Shown here in pieces: positions 36,393-50,059 of a stretch of DNA of 64,000 bases. Positions within the stretch are counted from its first letter, which is position 1. The number at the start of each line of letters is the position of its first letter. The DNA is from Orientallactaga sibirica (Eukaryota > Chordata > Mammalia > Rodentia > Dipodidae): the NCBI GenBank assembly GCA_036365145.1, contig JAEOAD010000004.1:53461501-53525500 (forward strand), read 5' to 3'. The notes under the pieces were generated by a model. The model made no database searches and was not told the origin of the DNA. It saw only the letters and a list, made by a program, of their open reading frames with translations. The translations under genes and the position numbers were made by a program.

Positions 36393-36570
36393 AGGTTGGG
36401 AAAAGCCTTGCCTGGGAAGCCTAAGGACACAGGTTCAATTCCCTATTACCTGTGTAAAGCCAGCTGCACAAGCTGAAGCATGTCTGGAATTCGTTGGCAG
36501 TGGCTAGGGTCCCTGGCATGCCCATTCTCTCCCTATCTTCTTTTCTTTTTCTCTCTCTCAAATGATTTTT
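36393..36570 (+). repeat. B2-type SINE, head worn or truncated
   Basis: It begins at gccttgcctgggaagcctaa, with ggttcaattccctatta, ttcgttggcagtggctaggg and a short CT tract. The standard head is missing. Confidence 0.8.
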
Positions 36571-39500
36571 TTTTCTTAAAAGTTCTATACATTTTCAAAT
36601 TTGAATTTAAGTGGAATCCAAAGCAGGACAGCTCTCAGTGACTGGCATGGAGAGCAGTCACCCAGGCTGATGAACAGCACTGGAATGAACATGCACAGTG
36701 CTTATGAGCTTTGTGAGGCTCCATGTCTCCAGCAGCCTCCTTAGAGGCATGCTGAGCAGCTTGCACCTTGGGAGTTAGTGCCTGCCTATCCACCTCTTTG
36801 CAGCCAGAGCAGATCTACTGGCACTGGCCTTAGCTAGCTGGCTGCAGGTTCTAGCCCACTGAGCATGGATACCAAGCATTGTGTTGAGGGACAAGAAGGA
36901 GGCTGAGTGAGGTTCCCTGATGTTTATCACTAGTCAGGAGATTTGAGCTTCCCAAAAGCAGAACTCATAAATACCTGTTTTGTCCTAAATATTTGATCAA
37001 TTACACACAGGTTTTCTTTGGCATTCTGTCTTAAGTGTGTGTGGATGCTCCCATTCTGTCCAATATACCTATTAGCTCTATCGTCTGTGTAGCTAATTTC
37101 AAAGACTCAGTGATAGAATCAAAACATTTTTTTTCTCTTTCCAGTCAGTAGGTCTTGATTTAATAATGAACTCCAGAACTAAAGAGAGGCTCTTCACATG
37201 TAAAACTGTATTGAGAGAAATAAATCAAATTGCTTTTTAAGTACAGGCTCTTAAATGTATAAAATATATTTTAAATCTGTTGTAGTTATTTGTTTCTTGG
37301 GCTGCAATGTATAAATAAAACTAATTGAAACGTAAGTATAGAAATATATGTGCAGACACACATGAGTCTATATAAGGTAGGGGGAGATGGTGGCAGGCTA
37401 AGAGTATTCTACTGAAAGAAAATGAAGTGAATACACTTTCACGGAAATGATTAGGAATCATAATCTTCTGATTCTTGTTGTCTTCTTAAATAGCCATGAA
37501 AGTGTTCAGTGTTATGAAATTCTCCACTTCAGTGTTTTCTGTACCCATTAACTTGATTAAAGTTGTTTTTTTATAATTAGAAAAACAACATACAATTATA
37601 GAATGATGTTCAAAGCCAGCATAGGCTACTTGCAAAGCTCTATCTCAATAAGCAAAACAGAACAAAACAAAACAAAAAATACAATCAAAATAATAATAAA
37701 AATTTAAAAAAGTTGTAAAAGTAACCTTTTAGGAATCTTTTAGGAAGCCCTTCTGGTACATATGTATTGTGTATCTACATATCTATAGCTTATAGGAAAT
37801 AATTTTAAACAAAGTAGTAATGCTGGTCCTAAGGGCAGCATGTTGATAAATAATAGTCAACCCAAGTTAGTTTGAAATTTTCATGCATACATCTTTATTT
37901 ATACAAACTTATAATATTAGAATGTAACACAACACCATTAAAATTATTAGGTACCACTAACAGATTTTAGATTACTCTGAAGAACTTGGAGGTCCTGGGT
38001 ATGGCAGCCAGTGCTCATATGTGCCAGGCAAGGCCTTGATGGCTGTGGTATAGCCCCAGCTCAAAACACAAATTTTATTAGTTGAAAAATAATTGATTTT
38101 ATATTTGAAAAATAATACCTTTTTTATATTTTTGTTCCTCATGGTGACACTGTTTCCTATTTGGTTTCAATGTATCTGTGCCCATTTTCCACTGAAACGA
38201 GTAATGGAATTTTCAGAGCTCTTTTGAGAATGTAATTGAATACAGATTATGGTAAAGAAAATGAATCTGAGGAGGGATTGTCATGGCTTGTGTGGACTGT
38301 TGGCCTCAAAGCACTATAGGAATTGATAACTGTGGCACCTGACTGAATTTGTTTCTACTATACATATTTGCAGGGATGTGTTACCAGGTCCTCCTATGCT
38401 GTGTATGGAGGAGTTGTGGCTCCGAAGTATTCCACACAACAAACCCATAGTCACAGATTGTATAGAAGTGGTATTGCCTTAACAATTTTAGCTTTCCCTT
38501 GGGGTTGATCAGGAAACACTGACGATAAAAAAGTGTGTTCTTTAAGTGTGAAAAATCCCATACATAGAAAAAAATAAAACTAGAAAACTAAGCTAGTCAC
38601 AAACTATAATGCAAAACTATATTTTAGGAACATAGAACAGTTATAAGTGAGTCTTATTTTTTTTTTTTTTCAGGAAAAGAGTATGAATAGATTTCAAAAA
38701 CCTGTATCTTTCAGCTTATATATATTTAGTATTTCTTGTTGAGCCATAGGTCATATTTTGTTATTCTTAGTTAAAAGAAAACAATCTAAAATCAAACTTT
38801 AATTGTGGACACTTAAAATATTCTATATTTATTTGGATCTGTAAAATTATATATATATATATATTCAATGTTTACTGGAGGGATCTAATGGTTTTTAATA
38901 AACTTTTCTCCTTACAATTAAATTATATTTTTTAAAGGAGAAAAACTCATAAAGAAACAGCCTTGGAGATGTAATATGTTGTAACATATTTAAATAATTA
39001 GACTTCTGTCTCATTGAAATGTATGTGCTGTAGCATTGATAGTGATAAAAGCATGAATATTAGCATGATTAGGAAATTATATCATGTCACAGCATAATTG
39101 ATTGATTGATAGCTGAATGAAAGCTAACCATATAGCATGTGAAAATATATGTGTGTTCTGCAGTTACTCATGCAGGATTTTTGTATCTACCCAGTTACAA
39201 GAGTAATAACTGTAATGCTATTGCCCAAACAAAATGGAATTAATATTTCTTCCTTTTGCTTGTGACTGTGTATACTTTCACTCTAATAGCACAGGAGGAA
39301 GAATAAGAAAGAGGATTTGATGTATTTAGTTCAGTATGTAACTGTTTTTTTTTAAGATTTGTCTTACAGAAACCATATTACTAATTGATTTTGCGAGCAA
39401 TTAGTGTGTTGGAATTTACTTTCTGAGCTACAAGTTTTAAATGTAAAGCCCTACAAACACAAGAGTTAATACTTTCATACTTACCTCTAGAGAAATGAAT

Positions 39501-40088
39501 TTCCCATACATTTAAATTATCATTAATTTTTAAAAAGCATTTTGTCTTTCTTCAGCTCTCGCTTTCTCTGTGTTGATCTTTGAAAGATTCCTGCTCACAT
39601 ACATCTTTGGCAACACTCACACTAGTATAGAAGGGTCCAAGAAGCAAAACCACTGCAGGATTCTGTTTCAAAGCTGAACCAATATTCACCATTGACATAT
39701 CCATTCATCTGTGCAGGGTCATTGGAAATCCTCTCTGTCTAGTTTTTCCTTCCCTTCAGGGAGCAGCGCTTAAAAGAGCAAACCCCCGGTGTGAAGAGAT
39801 AGGAGAATTCTCAGCAAGGCCAATGGTGCCAGGAATCGAATTAAAGTTGTCCATTTGCAGATGACTGTATTGGAGCTCCCAGAACAGAGGCAGTGTGCTG
39901 TCTCTGTTGCTTTGTTTACTTGAAATTTTGTCAGTGCCACTTCAACTTAATTGTTCTATGACAAAAGTACTAGCATACCAAAAATAAACCAGGAGTGGAA
40001 AAATAGTCAGGTGTGTGTTTGGCTGTAGAGTTACAGCTTCTTACTATAAACCTAAGGCTAGCTCAAGGAAATATAAAAATTTTAAAGC

Positions 40089-40147
<59 letters not shown>

Positions 40148-41887
40148 AAAAGATTGTGCTTCCCATCCCAATAGCAAAAGAAAAAAGTTAAATAATTACT
40201 AACTACACACCCTTTTTGAGGAGTTTAAAAGTTGTCATTTAGTCTGCAACTGTTGACATTCCCAGATCTATTTTGGCATAAATCACATTTTGATATGACT
40301 AAACCTACAATTTTGTCTCTGTTCACATGCATTATCTTTTCTAAGTGAGAGTTACTATTAAGGCATGAGTTGCCATTAAATCTTGATGCCCGAAGTCAGC
40401 AATATGGGTGTCTCCTACAGCTTGATTTTCTTGGCTGTTGTAGGAGATTCTACATTGATTTAATTTTTCAGGCAAAGTTAAACCTATCAGAAATAGATTT
40501 GTGAGAAAAGCATATTTTTTTTAACCTCAGGAAGAATATAAACTACCAGAAAGATGAAAGTTGAGAATGCATGGCCTCTTTCCCAGTTCCACAAACTTAT
40601 TTCCACACTGACAATTTTGAATTAGAGATTGCTGCTGGTTTACTATGCATCCTTTAAAATTGTTCTGTTTACAAATAATAAATAGCTCTTGGAACAAAGT
40701 AGACTATCCCTAAGCATTCATTCACAGATAAATGAAGGATGTTCAGTGTTTGTTTTATACTCATAATTAAGAATTCATTTTGTTTTATTTTCTTGTCTTT
40801 ATATATGATTGTATATACTTGCAAATAAAGACATATAAATATATGGATATATGTGCCTGTTTTGTGCTTTAATAGGCAAATTGTACTTAATGTAGCACTT
40901 TATTATCTCCCAGATACAAATCTTTAAATACATCCCTAGTAATTCATTTGGAAAAAATGTGGGGAATGTATTTACTAATAGCTTCTTTCCCCATTCAGAT
41001 GCCTACTGAAGTAGTTCTTTGTAAAGTGCCTGATCATGCCAGGTTCATTATCATATCACCTTTGGAAAGTAGGCATATGTAGCTTTCAAAGAAAGGTAGT
41101 ATTGTAGCAAACAGTTTAATCTAACTAGGTGACCTTATACTAAAAAGAAAGTGTACACTAGCAGTGAAGCTTGTTCAAAGGGCAAGCTGTATCCTCAAGC
41201 AACTTAGAATGGTTCTAATGGATCAGCCACCAAGACAAGCATGTGTCATTATTGTGGGAGCCTATTGCCCAACTGGTTTTAAAAGACAATAGCCCTCTTT
41301 AGATTTATCGGGGAGGGGGAGGAGGACAAAGAAACTTACAGCATGGCTGTTTTCTAAAAATTGGCAAAAACAAAAATAAAATATTGTATGTATCAATCTT
41401 TCTAAGCCTCTATCTTGTTCCTGTTTTAGCTTTTTCAGTTACGCTAAAGAGCAATGCCCACTGATGCAATTAAGCTAGTCATCTTCAGTGAGCTAGAACT
41501 TTTAAAGCAATGTCATATCCGGTTGTCCTCCATATAAAACAGTCCATCAATGCTATCATGATGCAGCCTTACATTTTAAATATCAGTCTGTGTCCTCTAA
41601 CCATTAGATACCCAATATCATTTCATTTAGACTAGCCAAGGTATAAATTCTGTTAATAGAGTTTTACAAATAGAATACAAAGTGTTGTTTAAGCTGAAAA
41701 AAAAATTTAAATCTTATCTGTACTTATGTCTATAGTTTAATTTTTAGATATAAAAATGGATTAAAGACTTAATAGTGGTCTTATACTGTAGTTCCCAAAA
41801 AATGTTACCATGAAGTTTAGTTTTATTTACTATTTTGGCAGGGCTGTATTAATGAATAATTGTATATGAAATTAAGTAGCAGGTACA
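36571..41887. other. SINE-poor unique intronic block
   Basis: The block is 5.3 kb with only a B1 3' remnant (about 37600-37680), a small TA repeat near 38850 and (GT)n at 40092-40144. The 36600-36920 patch is clearly richer in G+C. 39700-39960 is a complex, repeat-free patch. Both are candidates for conserved non-coding sequence; no coding potential is recognised. Confidence 0.45.
40092..40144 (+). repeat. (GT)n microsatellite
   Basis: About 26 uninterrupted GT units. Confidence 0.98.
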
Positions 41888-42097
41888 GAGGCTGGAGAGA
41901 TGATTCAGCAGTTAAAGGTGCTTGCTTGCAAAGCCTAATGGTCCAGATTAAACTCCCCAGTACTCACATAAAGCCAGATGCACAAAGTGGTGGGTGTATC
42001 TGGAGTTTATTTACAGTGACAGAAGGGCCTGGTGTGCCCATTCTCTCTCTCTTTCTCTTACTCTGTGCAAATGAATAAACAAAATAGATTTTTAAAA
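41888..42097 (+). repeat. B2-type SINE with target-site duplication
   Basis: The head gaggctggagagatgattca, a degraded B box, the body and a CT tract are present. The flanks share AAGTAGCAGGTACA / AAGTAGCAAGTGCA with two differences. Confidence 0.88.
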
Positions 42098-44142
42098 AGT
42101 AGCAAGTGCAATTTAAATAAATAGTGATTCCTGCTTCATGAAAATTTGGTTCTGTGTTGTCACTGGTTATACAGTTTTTTTTTTTTTTTTTTTGCTTTTC
42201 TTATTTATTGTACACATATTTTCTGCAAACTATCCTCTATGATACTGGGCACATAGCTGCATATAACAATCAGCTTAATGAAAGAGATTAACCCATAAAT
42301 GGTTTTGGCATAATAGAAGAGCTTCTATAATTAACTCAATAATTCTTACCAGATATTATCAGAATAGAACTATATACCCAACTTTCAAGTTCCCCAAATA
42401 TTTTGTATGTACCAAGCATTCTCATCATTGAATACTATGCAGTATAGCAATCATGTTATTGAGGACAAATGATCTTGTTGGGAAGACATGCAGAATAACA
42501 TCACCATTATAAGTGCACAAGTTTCTGAAATTCATGCATACACTCATAACAACAGAAGGAAATGTTAACTGACCTCAAGGACTTCATAGTCTAAGAAAGG
42601 GGCAAACAGTTGTAGCTTGAACCCAATACAAGCAGCCAAATAAAGATAGTGTAGTGTGAAAACAGCATTACAAGTAAAGAAGTTGGTATATACCAAGGAA
42701 TAAGTATCAGAAAGTCATAAAGTTTAACTGTATACAGGATAATCTTGACAATATAAGAGAAATAAAAATACATAGAAAGATTCTGCACAAAAATTCAAAA
42801 GAAAACAAAGATTTACAGAAAATGACTTGAATGGCTGTCATTGGTGCAGGATGATAGATATCAGGCACCTATGTGTATTTCTCTTTTTACCTTATTTTGC
42901 AATAATAATAAGCTTTTCTAATAAAACAGGGAGGCTATATATTTTTTTTCCATTTTCTGTTTTTAAGCCAAAGATACATACACATAAATGCATATATGCA
43001 CACCCCACCTCCAGCACAAAACAAGCAAATAGGAATCTGAGCAACCTTGTGGGGATGTTATGAGGCTGACCTAAAGCATTAGCATGGAAATTAAGAGGAG
43101 GGAGATTTCATTGTGTAAGACATGAATTGAGAAGCCTTGTTCATAGCTTGCTGTGGAGCAGAAGGGGATGATCTAGAAAGCCAAGAAGTGCCTGATGATT
43201 TGTGAATTCCCATTATTGCACATTGAGCCTGTGCCCCTCTGCTGGACAATTGGTTTGCTAGTGGTACAGAGTGAGACCTGGGCTAGAGGTTGAAGACTTC
43301 TACATCACACACAAGGATCATGAGAGCACATGAAGTCTCTCAGAGACAGACAATATAGAATCAGAAGAAAAATTTAGGTGTGATTTAAAATTTCTTCTCT
43401 CTGTAAGTCAATATAAAACCAACTCTAGCTCTGTTCACACTGAGACTATGTCAAAATTGGAAAACCAAGGCTTCAGTGAGGTGGACAAAAAAGTACCATA
43501 CTTCTTTGCAGCACCAATAACTAAAACATGCTTATAAAGGCAACAGTGAGCACACCAATGGAAGAGAAGCAGTTAGTATCATGGATGTTGTAGCAAGACT
43601 GTCAGTTTTCATTTCCCAGCTTCTACTGACATTAGTTGTGTGATTTTGGCTAATTTCTCAATCATTGACTGTCTTAGCTGTTTTATTAGAACATGAAGAT
43701 AATGGATAGGGTGGTGAGGAGTAAAACATTTTAATTTGCAAGGCACTGAAAACAGTGCCTGGCCCCTAAAAATTGCCAGATATTTTCACTATTGTTATTA
43801 TTCCTTTTATTATCCAAATGTACAGAACTTAATACTTGATAACTCTAGTTGTGTGGAAAATTTATTTCTAAAACATACCACAGGAAGGTATTGGCAAAGC
43901 TAGGAAACAGTGTATATCTTCTAACCACAAAATAATAGAGGGAAAACCAGAGGAAAATCATGATTCTATGCAGCTGTCCTTTTCTTTCCTTTGTTATTTC
44001 TCTTAGTTCTGTCTTTAAAACATCAGAGAAGAGCTCCTCCTAGTACTGATAGTTCCCAAAAATAGCAAAATGTTTTCCTTAGTTATCTCATTCAACCCTC
44101 CACACAGTCTTTCTAGGAAATTACTATCCCCACCTTTTTATT
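42098..44142. other. Unique intronic sequence with one MIR
   Basis: It contains a T run at about 42174-42195 and a MIR at about 43590-43805. Nothing else is recognised. Confidence 0.45.
43590..43805 (+). repeat. MIR
   Basis: Ordered MIR words are seen: a degraded splitting of 'actagctgtgtgaccttgg' (gttgtgtgattttggctaat), then aaaacagtgcctggccccta and ttgttattattcc. Confidence 0.7.
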
Positions 44143-44312
44143 TTTATTTTTGTTTGTTTGTTTTCTTTTCTTTTTTGAGGCAGTGTCGTGCTCTAGCCCA
44201 GGCTGACCTGAAATTTACATTGTAGTCTCAAGTTGGCCTTGAACTCTTGACAATCCCCTTACCTCTGCCTTCAGAGTGCTGGGGTTAAAGGCATACACCA
44301 CCCTACCCAGCC
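44143..44312 (-). repeat. B1 SINE, antisense
   Basis: The sequence ttgaggcagtgtcgtgctct, agcccaggctgacctgaaat, gttggccttgaactcttgac and gtgctggggttaaaggcata is antisense B1. Confidence 0.88.
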
Positions 44313-44652
44313 TATCCCAACCTTTCATAAGGGGATATTTAAAACTCAGAAAGTTAAATTTGCTTAAAGTCCAAGGAAATGAACAAGGAAATGAAAGACT
44401 ATATATTGAGACCTGGAGTAATTCAAACACATGCCATTTTGTTCTGTCAACATATGTATATAATATATCATACCAAAAATCGCTACATCATTAAACTGCT
44501 CAACTGTGGCACTGTGCTCTTTTTCTGCATTCCATAAAGCATATACCAGTTGTATGACTTGAAATATTCTTTGGATGTAAGTTAGTAAAAAGTTGCAAAA
44601 ATACAGAGATGCCTAGAACATAAAACTTCTGGTTATTCTTCCCTTTTTCTTA

Positions 44653-45563
44653 GTATTAGCCTAAGAAAGCCAGTGTTTCAAAAATATAGAATAATAGCCA
44701 AAAGTAAAGTAATGAAACTTTATAATAGTATCAATAACCTTAAATTCTGGTCCTTCACTGTTACCTCCGCTGGCATTTACACCAAGTGTGTAGGTTTAGG
44801 CTAGTAAGGAAATCTTAGATGGAGGTAAGGGCTTCTCCCCCATGTTTAAAGATCATTGCTGAACCACTGCACTGATGAGAACAACCCTATAATGTTAAGC
44901 CCATTTGCCTTCTGTCTTCAAGCTTTTTTTCCACCCCCATTCTCTTCCCACCACATGCATGAACAAATCATGTCATCCTATTTTCTAACTGTAAGGCTAC
45001 TCTGTTTCCAGAAAGTTCCAGGAATACCTGGCTCCATTTGTGATATTGACCCAGTTCTTTCCAGGGAAGAAACCTTATCACTCATTATTATTTATCAGTT
45101 ATTTTCAGCTTTCAACATAACTCAACAATTAAGCCTTCCACATAGCCACCAGATTTAGGACTGCCTCCTCTTTTCAAAATCGCCTCTAAAGATAGATTCT
45201 AAGCTCCCTCGGGGAAGGTAGCATTTACAACAGAACCTTTTTCTACAGATATTACAGATCATTGATTTCATTCTCATATTTTTAAATAGCCAAGTTTCCA
45301 TATTTATTTCCAGTAACAACAAAACCTGTGAAAAATCAGAGATGTCAAGGATGGTGATTCTTAGGATTATACTTTTGAGACTTTCATTATCTTTTCTTTG
45401 TCTCCTATTTTCTAGTAATTCGCAAACTACATGAAAATATGAGAAAAAAAAAAGAGGAAAGGATGGGGGTTAAAAGTAACTCACTGGCCATCATCTCAGA
45501 ACAAAGGGGAAGAGGATAAAAGTAAGTCTGAAATGATTTTTTTCAGACCTAACTGAAAGAAAT
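44653..45563 (+). repeat. 911-bp direct tandem duplication, copy 1
   Basis: It begins at gtattagcctaagaaagcca and ends at aactgaaagaaat. The next base starts copy 2 with no spacer. No interspersed repeat is recognised inside. The 100-codon open frame at 44856-45158 is present identically in both copies (offset 911), but has no known motif and is not treated as a gene. Confidence 0.97.
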
Positions 45564-46477
45564 GTATTAGCCTAAGAAAGCCAGTGTTTCAAAAATATAG
45601 AATAATAGCCAAAAGTAAAGTAATGAAACTTTATAATAGTATCAATAACCTTAAATTCTGGTCCTTCACTGTTACCTCCGCTGGCATTTACACCAAGTGT
45701 GTAGGTTTAGGCTAGTAAGGAAATCTTAGATGGAGGTAAGGGCTTCTCCCCCATGTTTAAAGATCATTGCTGAACCACTGCACTGATGAGAACAACCCTA
45801 TAATGTTAAGCCCATTTGCCTTCTGTCTTCAAGCTTTTTTTCCACCCCCATTCTCTTCCCACCACATGCATGAACAAATCATGTCATCCTATTTTCTAAC
45901 TGTAAGGCTACTCTGTTTCCAGAAAGTTCCAGGAATACCTGGCTCCATTTGTGATATTGACCCAGTTCTTTCCAGGGAAGAAACCTTATCACTCATTATT
46001 ATTTATCAGTTATTTTCAGCTTTCAACATAACTCAACAATTAAGCCTTCCACATAGCCACCAGATTTAGGACTGCCTCCTCTTTTCAAAATCGCCTCTAA
46101 AGATAGATTCTAAGCTCCCTCGGGGAAGGTAGCATTTACAACAGAACCTTTTTCTACAGATATTACAGATCATTGATTTCATTCTCATATTTTTAAATAG
46201 CCAAGTTTCCATATTTATTTCCAGTAACAACAAAACCTGTGAAAAATCAGAGATGTCAAGGATGGTGATTCTTAGGATTATACTTTTGAGACTTTCATTA
46301 TCTTTTCTTTGTCTCCTATTTTCTAGTAATTCGCAAACTACATGAAAATATGAGAAAAAAAAAAGAGGAAAGGATGGGGGGTAAAAGTAACTCACTGGCC
46401 ATCATCTCAGAACAAAAGGGGAAGAGGATAAAAGTAAGTCTGAAATGATTTTTTTTTCAGACCTAACTGAAAGAAAT
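45564..46477 (+). repeat. 911-bp direct tandem duplication, copy 2
   Basis: This copy is 914 bp. In the parts I compared by eye, the only differences are one base change (ggatgggggtt versus ggatggggggt), one extra A in an A/G run, and two extra T in a T run. All lie in the last 120 bp and the indels are in homopolymers. Confidence 0.97.
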
Positions 46478-48922
46478 TGAATTCTGAGATTCCATTTGGG
46501 TTTGTCTGTCTGCCTGTCTGTCACATGAAGACACAAGGGTGGATATTGGCTTTTAGCTTTTTATTTATTTTTTTAGCACAGGAATTTGGTGAAATTATAT
46601 AAGGGGGAATAATAGTAAATCTAATACTCAGCATTTTGTGTCCCTAAAAATTTTACAGATTAACAATTCCTAATTCTTCTTGAAAATTATTTACAGGATA
46701 TGTATGTGACTTCTGTGTATCTTTAAACTATTATCAAATGGTCTGACTAAAAGCTGAAATATAAATTCTTCCTTATTCAGCAAATCTTACTTGACTAGCA
46801 CAGTTCCATGTTATCATATCCATCTTATTAGGCTTAATTGATCCATACTTCTGTGTACATGGCAGGGTGAGGTTGTCTGTTACGTGTTCTCTGTACAAGT
46901 ATGTGTTTACCCATCCTGCCTAGCTTTTTTCTAAACAAGTTAGAAATTAAGACCAAAGCAATTTCTGCCATTACCCACTGTTATATCCCAATGAAGCATC
47001 TATAAACTAGGTCCACAATTCCTTAATCAAACTCACGATTAAAACTAAAGTTTTATCATTAGGAAAAGTCATTTTTAGAACTCACCTAAAAAAATGTTTT
47101 GTTCACAATTACTACTATTGTTTTTACTACAATTTTTTGATATCTTAGAGTTTCTTAACTATTGTAGATGTGCAGTTTATTGTTAGCATGCCTGAGGCCC
47201 TAGGTACCTAATACCACAAAACAAAGCAATGTATAAAATATGCATTCTCTTTCAAAAGACAATTATAGTTGATATGAGTTAGCCATACTCAAGGTTATGA
47301 CAAGGTATATCAAGTTACTAACATGATCCTTCCCTTAGCTTTTGTCCTTTTATTAAAACTGTAATTGTGAGTCATTTAAAGAAGCAAGATATAGGCTTTC
47401 AGTAGTTTCATGCATTGGTTTATGCTTTTGTGATTATGAAAATGAATTCAGTTAAGACTTAACCAAACCAGAGAGATATTTTAATCTGAAGGGTATGTAA
47501 ATTCACAAGGGATTTAACTTGGGGTTTGTTTCTTCATTGTAATGCAAAAAAATCCATCCCTCCTAAAAATCAGATGGAATGAGTCATCAATTTGATCTCA
47601 TAGCTCTATTGATTAGGAAAGGTAAAAGCAGTTGTGGAGTTTCATCAGCTCCAAAAGAGGACTCACAAAGTACAAGAGGTTATGATAATAGAGATTTCTC
47701 TGGAGAGGAATCTTTCAGTATCAAAATTCTAAATATTTTATCATGAATGGGTATAAGCTTTTGATCATGAGGGTACAAACTTATATTTCTACAGTTTCAC
47801 TTATTAATGTATGTACCTTTGCTATTTCAGAGTATCTACAATCCGATTTGGAAGCTCCATTGAGTACCTTGGGGTTATTTTTACTAAGCAAAACATATGA
47901 GAAGTTTCGTTTTCTGACTACTACCTGGAAAACTTCCTTTAGTCTTATTAAAATATTTGCAGAAAAAAAATTCACTCTCCATAAATGTAATTCATAAAGT
48001 TATACCTAGGAATGTGCTCTGTTGATAGAATAAACAATGTGGTTTCTAGGGCATAATCACATTTAAGTACATGCATTATGTTGCATGGAAATGACTACTC
48101 TCCTTAATGGTAACAGTATTGTCCCATCATCGATAAGAAGCCAGCTAGCTCTCATGACCACCCTTAGTGAGTATAAAGAATACATGTCTGTAATACTTCC
48201 CTTTAATAATAACATCATTGCTAAAAAAAAAAAAAAAAAGAAAAAAAAAGAAAAAAGAAAAAAAAAGAAGAAATCAAGGGGTAAAATTTGTCCACATTTT
48301 AAAGAATACCATCTAAAGATTATCACATGAAGTCATGCATTACTTATATCTGTATGTCCATTTTTTCTATATTTCACCTTAGTGATGGTAATGTTATTTT
48401 CCCTCCTTACCATCACAACATATCTTGGGGATACCATTTAGGATTTGTAATGACCCAATGATAGACTTTTTGTTTTGAAGTGTGAAGATGCGGATAAGAA
48501 AAGTCTAGATTAGTACCAAGTATCAGTTATAAAGTCCTTGATATCATTTTTTAACAGAGCCCCAGTTGAGAAATCTATTTCACCAGATTAGCACTAGCCT
48601 AAAATTTGTGGTACAATGAATATAATTCAGCTCTAACAGATGACTGTAATTTTGAGTGTATTTAAACCAAAAAAAAACTAAGATTTTTGCAATAAATCTA
48701 ACATCACAGCAACCAATTCAGAAAGCTTAATTATGACACTACTAAATGTGAAAATCTATTCAGTGCTAGGAACACTTTTCACATTACATTCACGCTAAAG
48801 ATTGGCTGTTAAGAGCTCATTACTGGTATTTTTCTAAAGAGTGGTTTATTAAACACAGTTACCTAATAAGCATCTTTGGTGGTGCAAATTGCTGAAAACA
48901 GTAATGAGGCTGATTAGACTTC
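46478..48922. other. Unique AT-rich intronic sequence
   Basis: No interspersed repeat is recognised. An A-rich run lies at 48222-48268. Short frames have no similarity I recognise. Confidence 0.4.
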
Positions 48923-48959
48923 ATTTCAATTACAACAGCTTGTCTAGGAAAAAATATGT

Positions 48960-48991
<32 letters not shown>

Positions 48992-49116
48992 ATGTATGTA
49001 TGTATGTATATATGTATATGTATGTATGTGTGTGTATGTGTATATACATACATACACACACACGCACACACACACACACACGAACATATTTTTTCCTAGA
49101 CAAGCTGTTGTAATTG

Positions 49117-49120
<4 letters not shown>
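48923..49120. repeat. Long inverted repeat (palindrome) with GT/CA centre
   Basis: The left arm 48923-48962 and the right arm 49081-49120 are exact reverse complements over 40 bases of complex sequence (arm starts atttcaattacaacagcttg). Between them, GT/TATG repeats (48963 to about 49040) face CA/CATA repeats (about 49041-49080), so pairing can continue inward. The mutually overlapping cysteine/valine- and threonine/histidine-rich open frames are artefacts. Confidence 0.95.
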
Positions 49121-49174
<54 letters not shown>

Positions 49175-49194
49175 TACATACATACATACATACA

Positions 49195-49224
<30 letters not shown>
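49121..49224 (+). repeat. (TA)n (CA)n (CATA)n compound microsatellite
   Basis: It follows the right arm of the inverted repeat directly: about 21 TA units, a few CA, then about 13 CATA units. Confidence 0.95.
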
Positions 49225-49225
<1 letters not shown>

Positions 49226-50049
49226 GTGCTTTGGAATCTAGCTGCAGAGTTGATAGGAGATAAAGCTTACCCTGTATTTCCTTCCACAACCAACTAATGA
49301 AGAGAGAATTGTCTAAGTCATCATCCAATTTACGCACTAGGAAACGGATGGACAAAATGGAGTCACAATCATGTTTGCTTAAAAACAGCAAAGGCTGCTC
49401 TGGCTGGTATATCTAAATAAGGTCACCTTTAGTCTCCCTCTAGGTTTCTCCCATTATTCTTTTTGGGAGTAATGAAGGGAGTCAGAACTGCAACATGATT
49501 GACTCAAATTTTGTTTGTGGAGCTTTTTCTCCGGATCCATAGGCTCATCTTTCCATTATGCTTTATGCATGGGTCTTCTCCTTCAAACACATGATAATAC
49601 AGAAGGCAGAGGCATGCAAATTTTCAGTCCCATCTTTAATTTTATGCATATGCTGGGAGGGAAAAATAAATGAAATATTTTATGATTGTGTACCAATACT
49701 TCAGAGAGTATATGAGAATATTCATTAGGCATCACACTTTATTATTGTTTATCTCAAAGTATGTTATTTAGATGTATTTTACAGTTAACCAACTATTAAA
49801 TCATGCCTGGAACATTACTACTTAAATTGAAGAAAAAAAGAAAGAAAAACTCAATGTAAAATAACTTTAAGTGTTTAGGCTATCATTGTTGTCATTTGGG
49901 TTCTCCAGTAACATTTTAATGTTTCTGGGAGTTATGGACAGTGAGGCAAGCCACAATTTTTTGCAATATATCTTAATAGATTCTCTTTGAAGTATAATAT
50001 TTTTTGACATTGAACTGGAAAAAATAATTTTAAGGCAAAATATAAAAAG
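49225..50049. other. Unique intronic sequence
   Basis: Nothing is recognised. Confidence 0.4.
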
Positions 50050-50059
50050 AATAGCTGGA

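Noticed and set aside
44856..46069. Two identical 100-codon frames that look like paralogous genes
   Set aside because: They are identical only because the DNA is duplicated. There is no motif, no splice or promoter context, and no sign of coding selection.
49121..49224. CRISPR-like regular repeat array
   Set aside because: Units are 2-4 bases with no spacers, and the genome is mammalian.
48930..49391. 153-codon frame rich in Cys/Val/Thr/His/Tyr repeats
   Set aside because: Made of dinucleotide and tetranucleotide repeats within the inverted repeat and its neighbour.
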